NCBI RefSeq assembly: GCF_013085545.1
Contig: NZ_CP039543.1
Span: 2,356,001 to 2,420,000 of the forward strand
DNA from: Oceanidesulfovibrio marinus
GTDB lineage: Bacteria; Desulfobacterota; Desulfovibrionia; Desulfovibrionales; Desulfovibrionaceae
DNA length: 64,000 bases
Direction: 5' to 3'
The notes under the pieces were generated by a model, which ran no database searches, was not told where the DNA came from, and saw only the letters and a program-made list of their open reading frames with translations. Position numbers and translations under genes: made by a program. Positions 49,663 to 58,395 of the stretch are shown here, piece by piece; positions within the stretch are counted from its first letter, which is position 1, and the number at the start of each line of letters is the position of its first letter.

Positions 49663-50613
49663 ATGCCCGCCCAGCAACGTCCGACCACCGACGCTTCCCT
49701 CTCCGCCCGGGAGCCCGCACCGGCTCTCATCTATATCAAGCTTATCGCCTCGGTCACGCTATGGGGCGGCACCTGGATCGCCGGCCGTCATCTGGCCCAG
49801 CACGTGCCGCCGTTCGTTGCCGCGTTCATCCGTTTCGCCATCGCCTCCATCTTCCTGCTCTGGCTCACCAAACGGGTGGAGGGCCGGCTGCCCGGCCTCA
49901 ACCGCAGCAACTTCGTGTCGCTGGCGTTCCTGGGGTTCACCGGCGTCTTTATCTACAACGCCTTCTTCTTCACCGGCCTGCAGACGCTCTCGGCCGGCCG
50001 CGCCGCGCTCATCGTGGCCGCCATCCCGGCCGTGCTCTCCGTGTACTCGGGCATCGTGCTCAAGGAACCGTTCCCGCCGCTCAAAATTTTCGGCGTCCTT
50101 CTCTCGTTCCTGGGCGTGGCCCTCATCGTCAGCGACGGCAACCCCATCGCCCTGCTCAGCCAGGGGCTCTCCAAAGGCGACCTCGCCATACTCGGCTGCG
50201 TGATCAGCTGGTCGGCCTACACCCTGGCCGGACGCCGCGCCATGACGCGCTTCTCCCCCCACGCCTCAGTCACCTGGTCCTGCGTGCTCGGCTCCCTCTT
50301 CCTGCTCATCCCGGCCCTTTCCAGCGGCCTGCCTCACGTGGTTGCCGAGTCCAACTGGCTGGACTGGTTCTGCTTCGTCTTCCTCGGCGTGCTGGCCACA
50401 GGCCTGGCCTTCTCCTGGTACTACGAAGGCATCAAAAGCGTGGGCCCCTCCCGCGCCGGCGTGTTCATCAACCTCGTGCCCGTCACCGCCGTGCTCCTGG
50501 GCTACCTGCTGCTCGACGAACCCCTCTCCCACTCCCTCATCGCCGGCGGCGCCATGGTCATGGCCGGCGTCTGGCTCACCAACCGGCCGGTAAAGAAGCA
50601 AGCGACTGCCTGA
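49663..50613 (+). CDS. EamA/DMT-family exporter
   Basis: A 316-residue integral membrane protein with about ten hydrophobic segments in two EamA halves; PSRAGVFINLVPVTAVLLGYLLLDEPL is the characteristic motif of the second half. It probably exports a metabolite; the substrate is unknown. A hairpin-rich repeat starts eight bases after its stop. Confidence 0.88.
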   Translation: MPAQQRPTTDASLSAREPAPALIYIKLIASVTLWGGTWIAGRHLAQHVPPFVAAFIRFAIASIFLLWLTKRVEGRLPGLNRSNFVSLAFLGFTGVFIYNAFFFTGLQTLSAGRAALIVAAIPAVLSVYSGIVLKEPFPPLKIFGVLLSFLGVALIVSDGNPIALLSQGLSKGDLAILGCVISWSAYTLAGRRAMTRFSPHASVTWSCVLGSLFLLIPALSSGLPHVVAESNWLDWFCFVFLGVLATGLAFSWYYEGIKSVGPSRAGVFINLVPVTAVLLGYLLLDEPLSHSLIAGGAMVMAGVWLTNRPVKKQATA

Positions 50614-50620
50614 ACTTTCT

Positions 50621-50730
50621 GAGGGGCTCCGCCCCTCAAACTCCCCGCCAGGGAACAATGTTCCCTGGACCCTATAAATGGGGTCCGGGGGCCAGTGGTC
50701 CCCGGCAGGGGGCGGGGGACAGCGTCCCCC
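50621..50730 (+). repeat. Modular hairpin repeat, copy 1
   Basis: A series of perfect inverted repeats: GAGGGGCTCCGCCCCTC (50621-50637), CCAGGGAAC/GTTCCCTGG (50648-50668), GGACCC/GGGTCC (50667-50686), CCGGGG/CCCCGG (about 50686-50705) and GGGGGACAGCGTCCCCC (50714-50730). A second copy at 51110-51219 shares the order and the last module exactly, with different spacer modules. It follows the EamA stop closely, so it may terminate transcription, but as a repeat it is more than a terminator. Confidence 0.8.
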
Positions 50731-50813
50731 GAGCATAATTCACGCCGTGCTCGGCACGTGGCCGCGGTTGTGGTATGCTTGGCGCACCATCGCAAACACG
50801 ACAAGGAGCTCCC

Positions 50814-51107
50814 ATGGATCAGCAGACCATGCAGCAGACGTTCGAAAACTTCTTCGAGAAGTACAAGAAAACCGAGGGCGACCGGACCTCCTGGTCGGCG
50901 CATTGGACCGAGTACATGGACACCGGCGCCGAGGTCATGATCAACCTCACCAAATGCCCGGCCGGCACCATCTTCAAAGTCTTCAAGAACGGTAAAAAAC
51001 TCGGCGAGATCAACGGCTGGGACGCCTTCTTCTCCGAGATCGGCCCCCTGCTCGGCGACGACTGGGATGCGGATAAATTTTTCGAATCCATGCAATCGAT
51101 GACGTGA
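50814..51107 (+). CDS. Small acidic protein of unknown function
   Basis: A 97-residue soluble protein (MDQQTMQQTFENFFEKYKKT..) with an acidic C-terminal half and no recognised family. AAGGAGC six bases before the ATG supports expression. It sits exactly between two copies of the hairpin repeat, with its stop three bases before the second copy, so gene and repeats may be a linked unit. Confidence 0.65.
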   Translation: MDQQTMQQTFENFFEKYKKTEGDRTSWSAHWTEYMDTGAEVMINLTKCPAGTIFKVFKNGKKLGEINGWDAFFSEIGPLLGDDWDADKFFESMQSMT

Positions 51108-51109
51108 TT

Positions 51110-51219
51110 GAGGGGCACCACCCCTCAAACTCCCCGCAAGGGGCCATTGGCCCCTTGACCCCTTTCTGGGTCCAGGGAGCCATGCTCCCTGGCAGGGGAC
51201 GTGGGGGACAGCGTCCCCC
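51110..51219 (+). repeat. Modular hairpin repeat, copy 2
   Basis: Inverted repeats GAGGGGCACCACCCCTC (51110-51126), AAGGGGCC/GGCCCCTT (51138-51156), CCAGGGAGC/GCTCCCTGG (51172-51192) and GGGGGACAGCGTCCCCC (51203-51219). The stretch CCCCTCAAACTCCCCGC and the final module are identical to copy 1, while stem sequences elsewhere vary with both arms changing together, which shows pairing is kept. Confidence 0.8.
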
Positions 51220-51237
51220 ATACCTGGCCGCCAAAGT

Positions 51238-51275
51238 AAAGGCCCCCGCTCCGATATCGGAACGGGGGCCTTTGG
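51238..51275 (-). terminator. Rho-independent terminator of hcp
   Basis: A near-perfect 30-base palindrome, GGCCCCCGCTCCGA and TCGGAACGGGGGCC (51241-51270), with A/T flanks that make a TTTAC tail on the minus strand. It lies 31 bases past the hcp stop. Confidence 0.85.
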
Positions 51276-51300
51276 TATGCGTATGGACTGCGATGCCGTG

Positions 51301-52956
51301 CTAGGCGGCGGAGCCGAGGATGGCCTTGAGGTCTTCGTCCGGCGTGGTGATGGGTTTGATGTCGTAGTTTTCCACGAGGAAGTTCAGCACGTTGGGGGTG
51401 ATGAACGCCGGCAGGGTCGGTCCGAGGCGGATATCCTTGATGCCCAGGTAGAGCAGCGTGAGCAGGATGGCCACGGCTTTCTGCTCGTACCAGGACAGGA
51501 CCATGGACAGGGGCAGCTCGTTGACCGGGGTATCGAAGGCCTTGGACAGGGCCAGGGCGATCTGGATGGCGGAGTAGGCGTCGTTGCACTGGCCGACATC
51601 GAGCAGGCGCGGAATGCCGCCGATATCGCCGAGCTGCTTGTCGAAGAAGCGAAACTTGCCGCAGGCCAGGGTGAGAACCACGGTGTCCTTGGGCGTTTTT
51701 TCGACGAACTCGGTGTAGTAGTTGCGGCCGGGCTTGGCGCCGTCGCAGCCGCCCACGAGGAAGAAGTGGCGGATGGCGCCGGACTTGACGGCTTCGACGA
51801 CCTTGTCAGCCACGCCCATGACGGCGTTGTGGCCGAAACCCACCAGGACCGTGCCCTTGTCCTCGTCATCGGTCCAGCCGTCCATTTCCAGGGCCTTGTT
51901 GATGACCGGGGAGAAGTCCTTCCAGCCCTTGGCGTCGTGGTCGATGTGCGGGACGTCGGGCCAGCCCACGAGGCCGGTGGTGTAGATGCTGTCGCGATAG
52001 ACGTCCTGCGGCCGCTGCAAGCAGTTGGTGGTCATGAGGATGGGGCCGGGGAAGTTCTTGAACTCCTTCTGCTGGTTCTGCCAGGCCGTGCCGAAGTGGC
52101 CGTAGAAGTGGGGGTACTTCTTGAGCTCGGGGTAACCGTGGCAGGGGATCATCTCGCCATGGGTGTAGATGTCGATGCCCTTGCCCTCGGTCTGCTGCAG
52201 GAGCATGTCGAGGTCCTTGAGGTCGTGGCCGGAGACGAGGATGCACTTGCCCTTGCGATGACCCAGGGGCACCTCGGTGGGCGTGGGGTTGCCGTAGGTT
52301 GAGGTGTTGGCCTCGTCCAGCAGCTCCATGGTGCGCAGGTTGATCTTGCCGCACTCCAGGACCAGGCCGACCCAGTCTTCCAGGGAGCGCTCCACACCGT
52401 CGTACCCGGCGCTGAGGGCTTTTTCGAAGAAGGCGTAGATTTCGGGATCGCGCTTGCCCAGGATCTGTGCGTGGTCGGCGTAGGCGGCGATGCCCTTGAG
52501 GCCGAACAGCAGCGTATGCATCAGGGAGGCGATATCCGGGTTGTCCGTGGGATAGTTGAGCAGCCCCTTGTCCTCGGCCTGGGCCAGGAGCCCGGCTTCG
52601 TCCGAGGCCGGAACCCAGGTGGCCGGGCCTTCGGGCAGGTCGAGGGTGTTGCCGGTGTTCTCGATCTGGGCGCGGAGCTCGTCGCGGTAGCGGACGATCT
52701 GGTTGATCATGGCGACGAAGTACTTGTCGTCGAAGTTGACGTTGGTCAGCGTGGAGAAGAGGCTCTCCGCCATATAGGCGTCCACGTTCTCGCTGGTGTT
52801 GCCGGTCTCGCGACCGCGCTTGGCCACGAGCGCGAGCCCGCGCATGGCGTAGGCAGTGAGGTCCTGGAGGTCGGCCACTTCGGGCTGCTTCCCGCAGACG
52901 CCGATCTTGGTGCAGCCTTCGCCTTTTGCCGCCTGTTCGCACTGATAACAAAACAT
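51301..52956 (-). CDS. hcp: Hybrid-cluster protein (hydroxylamine reductase), class I
   Basis: A 551-residue iron-sulfur protein acting in nitric oxide and hydroxylamine defence. The N-terminal four-cysteine motif is of the anaerobe type: C3-x2-C6-x8-C15-x5-C21 (MFCYQCEQAAKGEGC..). The hybrid cluster ligands are in the conserved MTTNCLQRP, DVGQCNDAYS and HGEMIPCHGYPELKK regions. The predicted HcpR operator TTGACGTAGGTCAA lies 82 bases upstream. It is monocistronic and ends at a strong terminator. The divergent neighbour is the RRM gene. Confidence 0.96.
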   Translation of the reverse strand: MFCYQCEQAAKGEGCTKIGVCGKQPEVADLQDLTAYAMRGLALVAKRGRETGNTSENVDAYMAESLFSTLTNVNFDDKYFVAMINQIVRYRDELRAQIENTGNTLDLPEGPATWVPASDEAGLLAQAEDKGLLNYPTDNPDIASLMHTLLFGLKGIAAYADHAQILGKRDPEIYAFFEKALSAGYDGVERSLEDWVGLVLECGKINLRTMELLDEANTSTYGNPTPTEVPLGHRKGKCILVSGHDLKDLDMLLQQTEGKGIDIYTHGEMIPCHGYPELKKYPHFYGHFGTAWQNQQKEFKNFPGPILMTTNCLQRPQDVYRDSIYTTGLVGWPDVPHIDHDAKGWKDFSPVINKALEMDGWTDDEDKGTVLVGFGHNAVMGVADKVVEAVKSGAIRHFFLVGGCDGAKPGRNYYTEFVEKTPKDTVVLTLACGKFRFFDKQLGDIGGIPRLLDVGQCNDAYSAIQIALALSKAFDTPVNELPLSMVLSWYEQKAVAILLTLLYLGIKDIRLGPTLPAFITPNVLNFLVENYDIKPITTPDEDLKAILGSAA

Positions 52957-53038
52957 GTGATGAGCTCCTTGGCTTGAAGTTGCGGAGTGAAAGTCCCAAT
53001 CGTTGAGTCTGTTCTATCCACCCGCCCCCAGAACTACC

Positions 53039-53052
53039 TTGACGTAGGTCAA
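53039..53052 (-). promoter_or_regulatory. Probable HcpR (CRP/FNR family) operator of hcp
   Basis: TTGACGTAGGTCAA is a TTGAC-N4-GTCAA palindrome 82 bases upstream of the hcp ATG. HcpR, a CRP/FNR regulator of nitrosative stress genes, is known to act on hcp in Desulfovibrio through sites of this form. No other gene in the window shows one. The regulator itself is not encoded here. Confidence 0.75.
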
Positions 53053-53413
53053 GAATTGTATCGCATCCAACAATTCTGTGACCAGTGGGATATCGGTGAG
53101 AAGAGTGACGCTTTTCTGGTGACCCTCCACGCGCTCCTGCAGCACGAGGCGCGTGGCGCTGACCCTGTCAGCCGCCGGAGTCCGGGGGCTGGCACCTGGA
53201 CAAGACTGTATTTATGGTTTATTTGAAAAATTGGATGAATTGTTACGATATGATCGGCATGTCTTGTATCGTTTACGCATCATCCCGCTCACCGCACGAC
53301 GGAAAGCGGCGTTAGGGCTTCGGTTGGGTTTTGACGGTGCTCACGGTATTTCGGGTGGCTCCGCCCCGACTCGCGTTCTTTCATTTTTCAGCTTTTCAGA
53401 AGGAATCACCGGA
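53053..53413. other. 361-base spacer before the RRM gene
   Basis: This spacer between the hcp operator and the RNA-binding protein gene holds no convincing gene. Two short overlapping open frames on the plus strand show no family features. It presumably holds the promoter and a long 5' leader of the RRM gene, which would fit a cold- or stress-regulated message. Confidence 0.4.
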
Positions 53414-53677
53414 ATGTCCAAGAACATCTATGTGGGCAACCTGCCCTGGAGCACGACCGAAGACGACGTGCGTGATGCGTTTGCGCAGTTTGGCGAAGTG
53501 ACTCGTGTCAGCCTGATCAACGACCATGAAACCGGCCGGTTCCGCGGGTTCGGCTTCGTGGAAATGGACAGCGGCGGCGACGAGGCCATTACGGCGCTCG
53601 ACGGCAGCGATTTTGGCGGACGCACCCTCAAGGTCAACGAGGCCCGGCCCAGAGCGCCGCGCCCCAAGCGCTGGTAG
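53414..53677 (+). CDS. Single-RRM RNA-binding protein
   Basis: An 87-residue protein made of one RNA recognition motif: RNP2 is KNIYVGNLP (residues 3-11) and RNP1 is RGFGFVEM, both with the aromatic residues that stack on RNA. A basic tail (RPRAPRPKRW) follows. Short RRM proteins of this kind occur in cyanobacteria and Desulfovibrio and are often cold-induced. AAGGAA precedes the ATG. A terminator follows and infA is next. Confidence 0.93.
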   Translation: MSKNIYVGNLPWSTTEDDVRDAFAQFGEVTRVSLINDHETGRFRGFGFVEMDSGGDEAITALDGSDFGGRTLKVNEARPRAPRPKRW

Positions 53678-53725
53678 CGCTGTTCGCTGTATCTGGTCGA
53701 GACGCCGACTCGATTCTTCACATCA

Positions 53726-53763
53726 AAAAGCCCGCCCCGCTTTTTTATGTGGGGCGGGCTTTT
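53726..53763 (+). terminator. Rho-independent terminator of the RRM gene
   Basis: AAAAGCCCGCCCC (53726-53738) pairs with GGGGCGGGCTTTT (53751-53763), a long perfect stem with a T-run. Confidence 0.9.
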
Positions 53764-53792
53764 GCATAACCAAGCCTATTTGGAGGTAGCCT

Positions 53793-54011
53793 ATGGCTAA
53801 AGAAGAAGGAATATCCCTGAACGGAGTTGTTGAAGAGGCGTTGCCCAACGCCATGTTCCGCTGCACCCTCGAAAACGGTCACGAAGTGCTTGCGCACGTC
53901 TCCGGCAAGATGCGTAAGTACCGTATCCGCGTCATGCCCGGCGACAACGTCGTCATCGAGGTGAGCCCCTACGATCTGACCCGGGGACGCATCACCTACC
54001 GTCCGCGTTAG
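53793..54011 (+). CDS. infA: Translation initiation factor IF-1
   Basis: A 72-residue OB-fold protein of standard IF-1 length and sequence ([53 protein letters not shown]). It helps assemble the 30S initiation complex. GGAGG lies eight bases before the ATG. Its place next to an RRM gene rather than in the ribosomal protein operon suggests an isolated or second infA. Confidence 0.95.
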   Translation: MAKEEGISLNGVVEEALPNAMFRCTLENGHEVLAHVSGKMRKYRIRVMPGDNVVIEVSPYDLTRGRITYRPR

Positions 54012-54453
54012 CGGGTACCGTGCGCGCGGCGGGAGGAGCCGGCCGACATCACCCTATCCGGCTCCCCTCGCATGCCGCGTATTCCCGCACGTTCCAACCG
54101 CCTCTCGCTTCCGCACCCCCACCGTCGGCTTCGCATGCTCTGCTCGCGCCTTCCGGCGCGTCCTGTTTCCGCGCCGCTCCCTTTGTTGCGCGCTCGTCCG
54201 GCCTGCCCGCCCCTCGTCCGGTTTTCCCGCGGCGACTCTGATTGCGCATATCTCCAAACTTTGATGATTGCGGCCAACCCGCGCTCATGCAAGAGGCTTT
54301 CCTGTCATGCCACTTGATGATACACACGCAACACAAACCATAAGTTCGTGTTGACGAATTTTTGCAGCGTCCCGGTACATAAGTATCCTGCCGGCGGTAT
54401 TTTTCTTACATGCGCTGCACTGAAATCTTGCCGGCGTTGCACCAGGAGACTGC
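54012..54453. other. 442-base spacer
   Basis: No supported gene. Several overlapping frames exist on both strands with Arg/Ala/Pro-rich composition typical of chance GC-rich frames. The last 100 bases become more AT-rich and probably hold the promoter of the Tat-exported nitroreductase-fold gene. Confidence 0.5.
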
Positions 54454-55098
54454 ATGAACAGAAGACGCTTCATCCGCACCACTGCCCTTGCAGGCCCGGC
54501 GCTTCTTACCGGGATCGGCACCGCGCAGGCCGCACAGGGCGCCTTGCCCCTACCTGCCGTGCAGGGCACCTTGCAGCATGCGCTGGAAAACCGCCGTTCC
54601 ACACGCGACTATATTGATGGCGAACTGGACGACGGAACCCTGGCCGGGCTGCTGTGGGCCGGGTACGGGGTCAACCGCACAGACACCGGCAAGCGGACCG
54701 CGCCTTCTGTCTACGACAACCAGGAAACCGACATCTACATCGCCAAGGCCGGCGGCCTCTTCCGCTACAATGCCAGCGCCCACACCCTGGAAGCCATACA
54801 TGACCGTGATATCCGCGTGTACACCGGCAGCCAGCCCTTTGTAGACATGGCGGCCGTCAACCTCGTCTACGTTGCGGACTTCGACCGCATGGCCGGCGTT
54901 GAGCCTGCGCGCAGGGAGCTTATCGCCGCTTTCGCCGTAGGCTGCATCTGCCAGAACGTCTCGCTCTTCTGTGCGGCCAGCGGCCTCGGCTGCGTGGTGC
55001 GCGACTGGATAGACCGCGAGACCCTGCGCAAGGAAATGGGCCTGTCTGACGGGCAGAACATCATGCTCGCCCAGACTGTTGGCCATGTAGCAGGATAA
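54454..55098 (+). CDS. Tat-exported nitroreductase-family protein
   Basis: A 214-residue protein with a twin-arginine signal (NRRRFIRTTALAGPALL) and cleavage near AQA. The mature part is a nitroreductase-fold FMN protein: HALENRRSTRDYIDGELDD, DGTLAGLLWAGYGVNR and IAAFAVGCICQNVSLFCAASGLG. Export by the Tat route is sensible for a folded flavoprotein. The substrate is unknown. AGGAG precedes the ATG, and a terminator follows. Confidence 0.88.
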   Translation: MNRRRFIRTTALAGPALLTGIGTAQAAQGALPLPAVQGTLQHALENRRSTRDYIDGELDDGTLAGLLWAGYGVNRTDTGKRTAPSVYDNQETDIYIAKAGGLFRYNASAHTLEAIHDRDIRVYTGSQPFVDMAAVNLVYVADFDRMAGVEPARRELIAAFAVGCICQNVSLFCAASGLGCVVRDWIDRETLRKEMGLSDGQNIMLAQTVGHVAG

Positions 55099-55132
55099 TT
55101 CCCATTCTATCCCCGGTTTCGGAACCGGATTG

Positions 55133-55171
55133 AAAGCCCCCGTATTCAATGGAGTGCGGGGGCTTTTCTTT
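55133..55171 (+). terminator. Rho-independent terminator of the nitroreductase gene
   Basis: AAAGCCCCCG (from 55133) pairs with CGGGGGCTTTT, followed by CTTTTG. Confidence 0.87.
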
Positions 55172-55368
55172 TGCCTCAACGCGTTCACACCGCATCACGA
55201 TCCTCTATACATTGGACCACGCTCCCCAATATTCCCCCGACACTCCAGCCAGAATATTTGGCAACGCGAAACTCTTTTCCGGTAGTATCGTTTTTGTCGG
55301 TAATGACTACTTTCCGGCTGATACGCAGGCCGGTCCGCTTACGAAAAATGCACGCGCCAGGAGGCCCC

Positions 55369-56040
55369 ATGTCCCAATCAAACAGTCCGCGCAAGAAGCA
55401 CAGCTGCCAATGCGGCTCCAAGCATTCAGGAGAAAATTCCGGCGGTTTCTCCCGCCGCAACTTCATCAAATCCATGAGTGCCGGCGCCATGGCCGTTGCC
55501 GCCACCGGCGCGGCGGTGCGCCACGCGAGAGCCCAGGAAAAGGACGAAGATCCGCCGGCCGACATCCAGGGGATGGTTCCCGTCTCCATCACCATCAACG
55601 GCCGTGTCTACCGCCTGCTGGTGGAGCCGCGCTGGACCCTGCTCTACGTGATGCGCGAACAGTTGGGCATTACCGGTCCCAAGGAGGGCTGCGGCCGCGG
55701 CGAGTGCGGCGCGTGCTCCGTGCTCATTGACGACGTGCCCCGCTACTCCTGCCTGACCCTTGCGGTGGAGGCTTCCGGCAAACGGGTGGAAAGCACCGAG
55801 GGTTTGCTTGGTCCCAACGAAGAGCTCGGCCCGGTGCAGGAGGCGTTTCTGGAGGAGGACGCCTACCAGTGCGGATACTGCACGCCGGGCCAGGTCGTGG
55901 CGGCCGAAGGACTGCTGCGCAAGAATCCCCAGCCAAGCCTTGAAGAGATCCGCATCGGCATGAGCGGCAACCTCTGCCGCTGCGGCACCTACAACCATAT
56001 CTTCAACGCGGTGCAGAAGGCCGCGAAGAAAAAAGCGTAA
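55369..56040 (+). CDS. Periplasmic molybdenum hydroxylase, [2Fe-2S] subunit (PaoA/XdhC-operon type)
   Basis: A 223-residue protein with a Tat signal (FSRRNFIKSMSAGAMAV, twin Arg at 29-30). The mature part holds two [2Fe-2S] sites: Cys108, 113, 116 and 128 (GCGRGECGACS) and Cys168, 171, 203 and 205 (CGYCTPG and NLCRCGTY). It passes electrons between the Mo and FAD subunits. CAGGAGG before the ATG fixes the start; a longer frame is open. An extra Cys-x-Cys (HSCQCGS) precedes the signal. It leads the operon Fe-S, Mo, FAD, chaperone; the order of the last genes differs from paoABCD, with the FAD subunit third. An exported aldehyde oxidase is the best reading. Confidence 0.9.
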   Translation: MSQSNSPRKKHSCQCGSKHSGENSGGFSRRNFIKSMSAGAMAVAATGAAVRHARAQEKDEDPPADIQGMVPVSITINGRVYRLLVEPRWTLLYVMREQLGITGPKEGCGRGECGACSVLIDDVPRYSCLTLAVEASGKRVESTEGLLGPNEELGPVQEAFLEEDAYQCGYCTPGQVVAAEGLLRKNPQPSLEEIRIGMSGNLCRCGTYNHIFNAVQKAAKKKA

Positions 56041-56058
56041 CCCGCTTTGGAGGGCTCC

Positions 56059-58377
56059 ATGAGCGCCAAGAAGGCTACTCCACTATACTACAAGGCCACC
56101 GAGCCGTTTCCCCAGGCGCCGCCTCCGGGCCAGGCCCCGGCTCCCTGGACCAAGACCAATGTCGTGGGCAAGCGCAAACCGCGCGTGGACGGTTACGAGC
56201 GTATCAGCGGCGCCGCCATCTATCCTTCGGACATTACCCTGCCAGACATGCTGTACGCCGCGCCGCTGGCCAGCCCGCATCCCAACGCCGTGCTCAAGAG
56301 CCTGGACGTCTCCGAGGCCGAGACAATGGACGGCGTCTACGCGATCATCACCCCAACCTCTCCGGAGGCGGATATCCAGTGGGCCTTCAACGACATGGAA
56401 GTGCCCCTGCTGGACCGCAAGGCCCGCTACGAGGGCTGGATCGTAGGCGCCGTAGCCGCCGATACGCCGTACAAAGCCTTTGACGCGGTGCGCGCTTCCA
56501 AGGCGGAGTGGGAGGTGCTGCCCTTTGTCTCGGACGGCCCGGACGCCCTCAAGGCTGGCGCGCCCAAGGTCCACCCGGACGGCAACGTGGTCCAGGAGGA
56601 AACCTACGAACGCGGCGACATAGCCGCCGGCTTTTCCCAGGCCGATACGGTTCTGGAGCTCGACCTGATGACCCAGACCGAGCTGCAGACGCCCGTGGAG
56701 CTGCACGGCTGCGTGGCGCGCTGGGACGGCGACGAGCTCACCATCTGGGAGTCCACCCAGGGCGTCTTCGAGGTGCAGTCCACCGTGGCCAAGGTCCTGG
56801 GCATGCCGCTCTCCCGGGTGCGGGTCATCGGCCACTACGTGGGCGGCGGCTTCGGCTCCAAGCTGCGCACCTCCAAGTACGCCATCCTCGCCGCCCTGCT
56901 GGCCAAGCGGGCCAACCGGCCGGTCAAGTTCTTCCACACGCGGGAGCACACCTTCCTGGACATGGGCACCCGCCCGGCCTCGTACATGCACATCAAGGCC
57001 GGCGTGAAAAAGGACGGAACCCTCACCGCCCTGGAATTCTCCGGCATCGGCGAGTCCGGCGCCTACCCGGCCGGCGGCGCGAGCCTGCTGGATTGGCAGG
57101 TCAAGGATCTCTACACCTGCCCCAACGTCAAGACCAAGCTCACCGATACATACGTCAACGCCGGTCCGGCGCGGCCCTTCCGCGCACCCGGCTACCCCCA
57201 GGGCAACTGGGCCATGGAGCAGATGATGGACGCTCTGTCCCGCGAGATCGACATGGACCCCGTGGATCTGCGGCTCAAAAACATTCCGCTCGTCTCCCAG
57301 GCCCGGGAGAATCAGCCCGAGTACACCACCACCGGCCTGAAGGAGTGCATCACCAAGGGCGCCGAGGTCTTTGGCTGGCAGGAGGCCAGAAAGCGCACCG
57401 CCAGCCAGCCCAAGGAAGGACATCTGCGCCGCGGCGTGGGCATGGCCGCCTGCAACTGGTTCATCGGCGGCGGCTTTCCACCGGCCACCGTGGTGGTCAA
57501 GCTCTTTGCCGACGGCTCCGTGAACTTGAACATGGGGGCTTCGGACATCGGCACCGGCACCAAGACCATCATGGCCCTGGTGGTGGCAGAGGAGCTGGGC
57601 GTGGACTACGATCTGGTGCAGATCGAAAACGCGGATACCGGCACCACCCAGTTCACGCGGCCCTCCGGCGGTTCCAAGACCGTGCCCATCGAGTCACCGA
57701 CCGTGCGCATGGCCTGCATCAAGGTGAAGGAGCAGCTCATGGAGATGGCTGCCGAGGAGCTGGAGACCACGCCGGACAAGCTGGTCTTTGCCGGCAAGAG
57801 CATCCACGCGGACGGCGATTCGTCCAAGTCCGTGGACGTCACCGCACTCAAGCGCCTCTCTGGCCAGCAGGTGGTCATCGGCGTGGGCCACAAGACGTCC
57901 GTTCCGCAGGACAAAGCCATCGTCCCCTTCGGCGCGCAGTTCTGCGAGGTGGAGGTGAACACCCTCACCGGTGAGCTCAAGCTCCTGCGCTTCGTGGCCG
58001 CGCACGAGTCCGGCCGGATCATGGACCGCCTGACCTACGACTGCCAGGTGGTGGGTGGCGTGGCCATGGGCATCGGCCTGGGCACCACGGAGATGCGCGT
58101 GCTGGACCGTAACAACACCGGCAAGCTCTGCAACAAGAACTGGCACGACTACAAGCTGCCCACAGCCTTGGACATGCCGCCGGAAATCATCTCCGAGCCC
58201 ATCGAGATGCCCGACGACCAGGCCAACATCACCGGCGCCAAGGGGCTTGGCGAACCCGTTACCGTACCGACCGCCTCGGCCATAGCAAACGCCGTGTTCG
58301 ACGCCGTCGGCGTGCGCATGCTGGATACGCCCATCAATCCAACGACCTTGGCGGCGAAGATCGCCGGGAAGGCCTAG
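56059..58377 (+). CDS. Molybdenum hydroxylase, molybdopterin-binding large subunit
   Basis: A 772-residue protein of the xanthine dehydrogenase/aldehyde oxidase family. It has two parts: the aldehyde oxidase a/b hammerhead domain (about 45-150) and the Mo-binding domain with GGGFGSKL, a PFRAPGYPQG loop and the catalytic Glu in the late GAKGLGEPVTVP motif. It has no signal peptide of its own, so it would be carried out with the Tat-signalled Fe-S subunit. The start at 56059 has GGAGG upstream. Substrate is not readable; the family acts on aldehydes, purines or N-heterocycles. Confidence 0.92.
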   Translation: MSAKKATPLYYKATEPFPQAPPPGQAPAPWTKTNVVGKRKPRVDGYERISGAAIYPSDITLPDMLYAAPLASPHPNAVLKSLDVSEAETMDGVYAIITPTSPEADIQWAFNDMEVPLLDRKARYEGWIVGAVAADTPYKAFDAVRASKAEWEVLPFVSDGPDALKAGAPKVHPDGNVVQEETYERGDIAAGFSQADTVLELDLMTQTELQTPVELHGCVARWDGDELTIWESTQGVFEVQSTVAKVLGMPLSRVRVIGHYVGGGFGSKLRTSKYAILAALLAKRANRPVKFFHTREHTFLDMGTRPASYMHIKAGVKKDGTLTALEFSGIGESGAYPAGGASLLDWQVKDLYTCPNVKTKLTDTYVNAGPARPFRAPGYPQGNWAMEQMMDALSREIDMDPVDLRLKNIPLVSQARENQPEYTTTGLKECITKGAEVFGWQEARKRTASQPKEGHLRRGVGMAACNWFIGGGFPPATVVVKLFADGSVNLNMGASDIGTGTKTIMALVVAEELGVDYDLVQIENADTGTTQFTRPSGGSKTVPIESPTVRMACIKVKEQLMEMAAEELETTPDKLVFAGKSIHADGDSSKSVDVTALKRLSGQQVVIGVGHKTSVPQDKAIVPFGAQFCEVEVNTLTGELKLLRFVAAHESGRIMDRLTYDCQVVGGVAMGIGLGTTEMRVLDRNNTGKLCNKNWHDYKLPTALDMPPEIISEPIEMPDDQANITGAKGLGEPVTVPTASAIANAVFDAVGVRMLDTPINPTTLAAKIAGKA

Positions 58378-58395
58378 CCGCAAGGAGCAATGCCC

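Noticed and set aside
52987-53226. Short plus-strand frame near the hcp operator
   Set aside because: It overlaps the hcp promoter, lacks a good ribosome binding site and shows no family.
54008-54336. Overlapping frames after infA
   Set aside because: Arg/Ala/Pro-rich on both strands, no SD, nothing recognisable.
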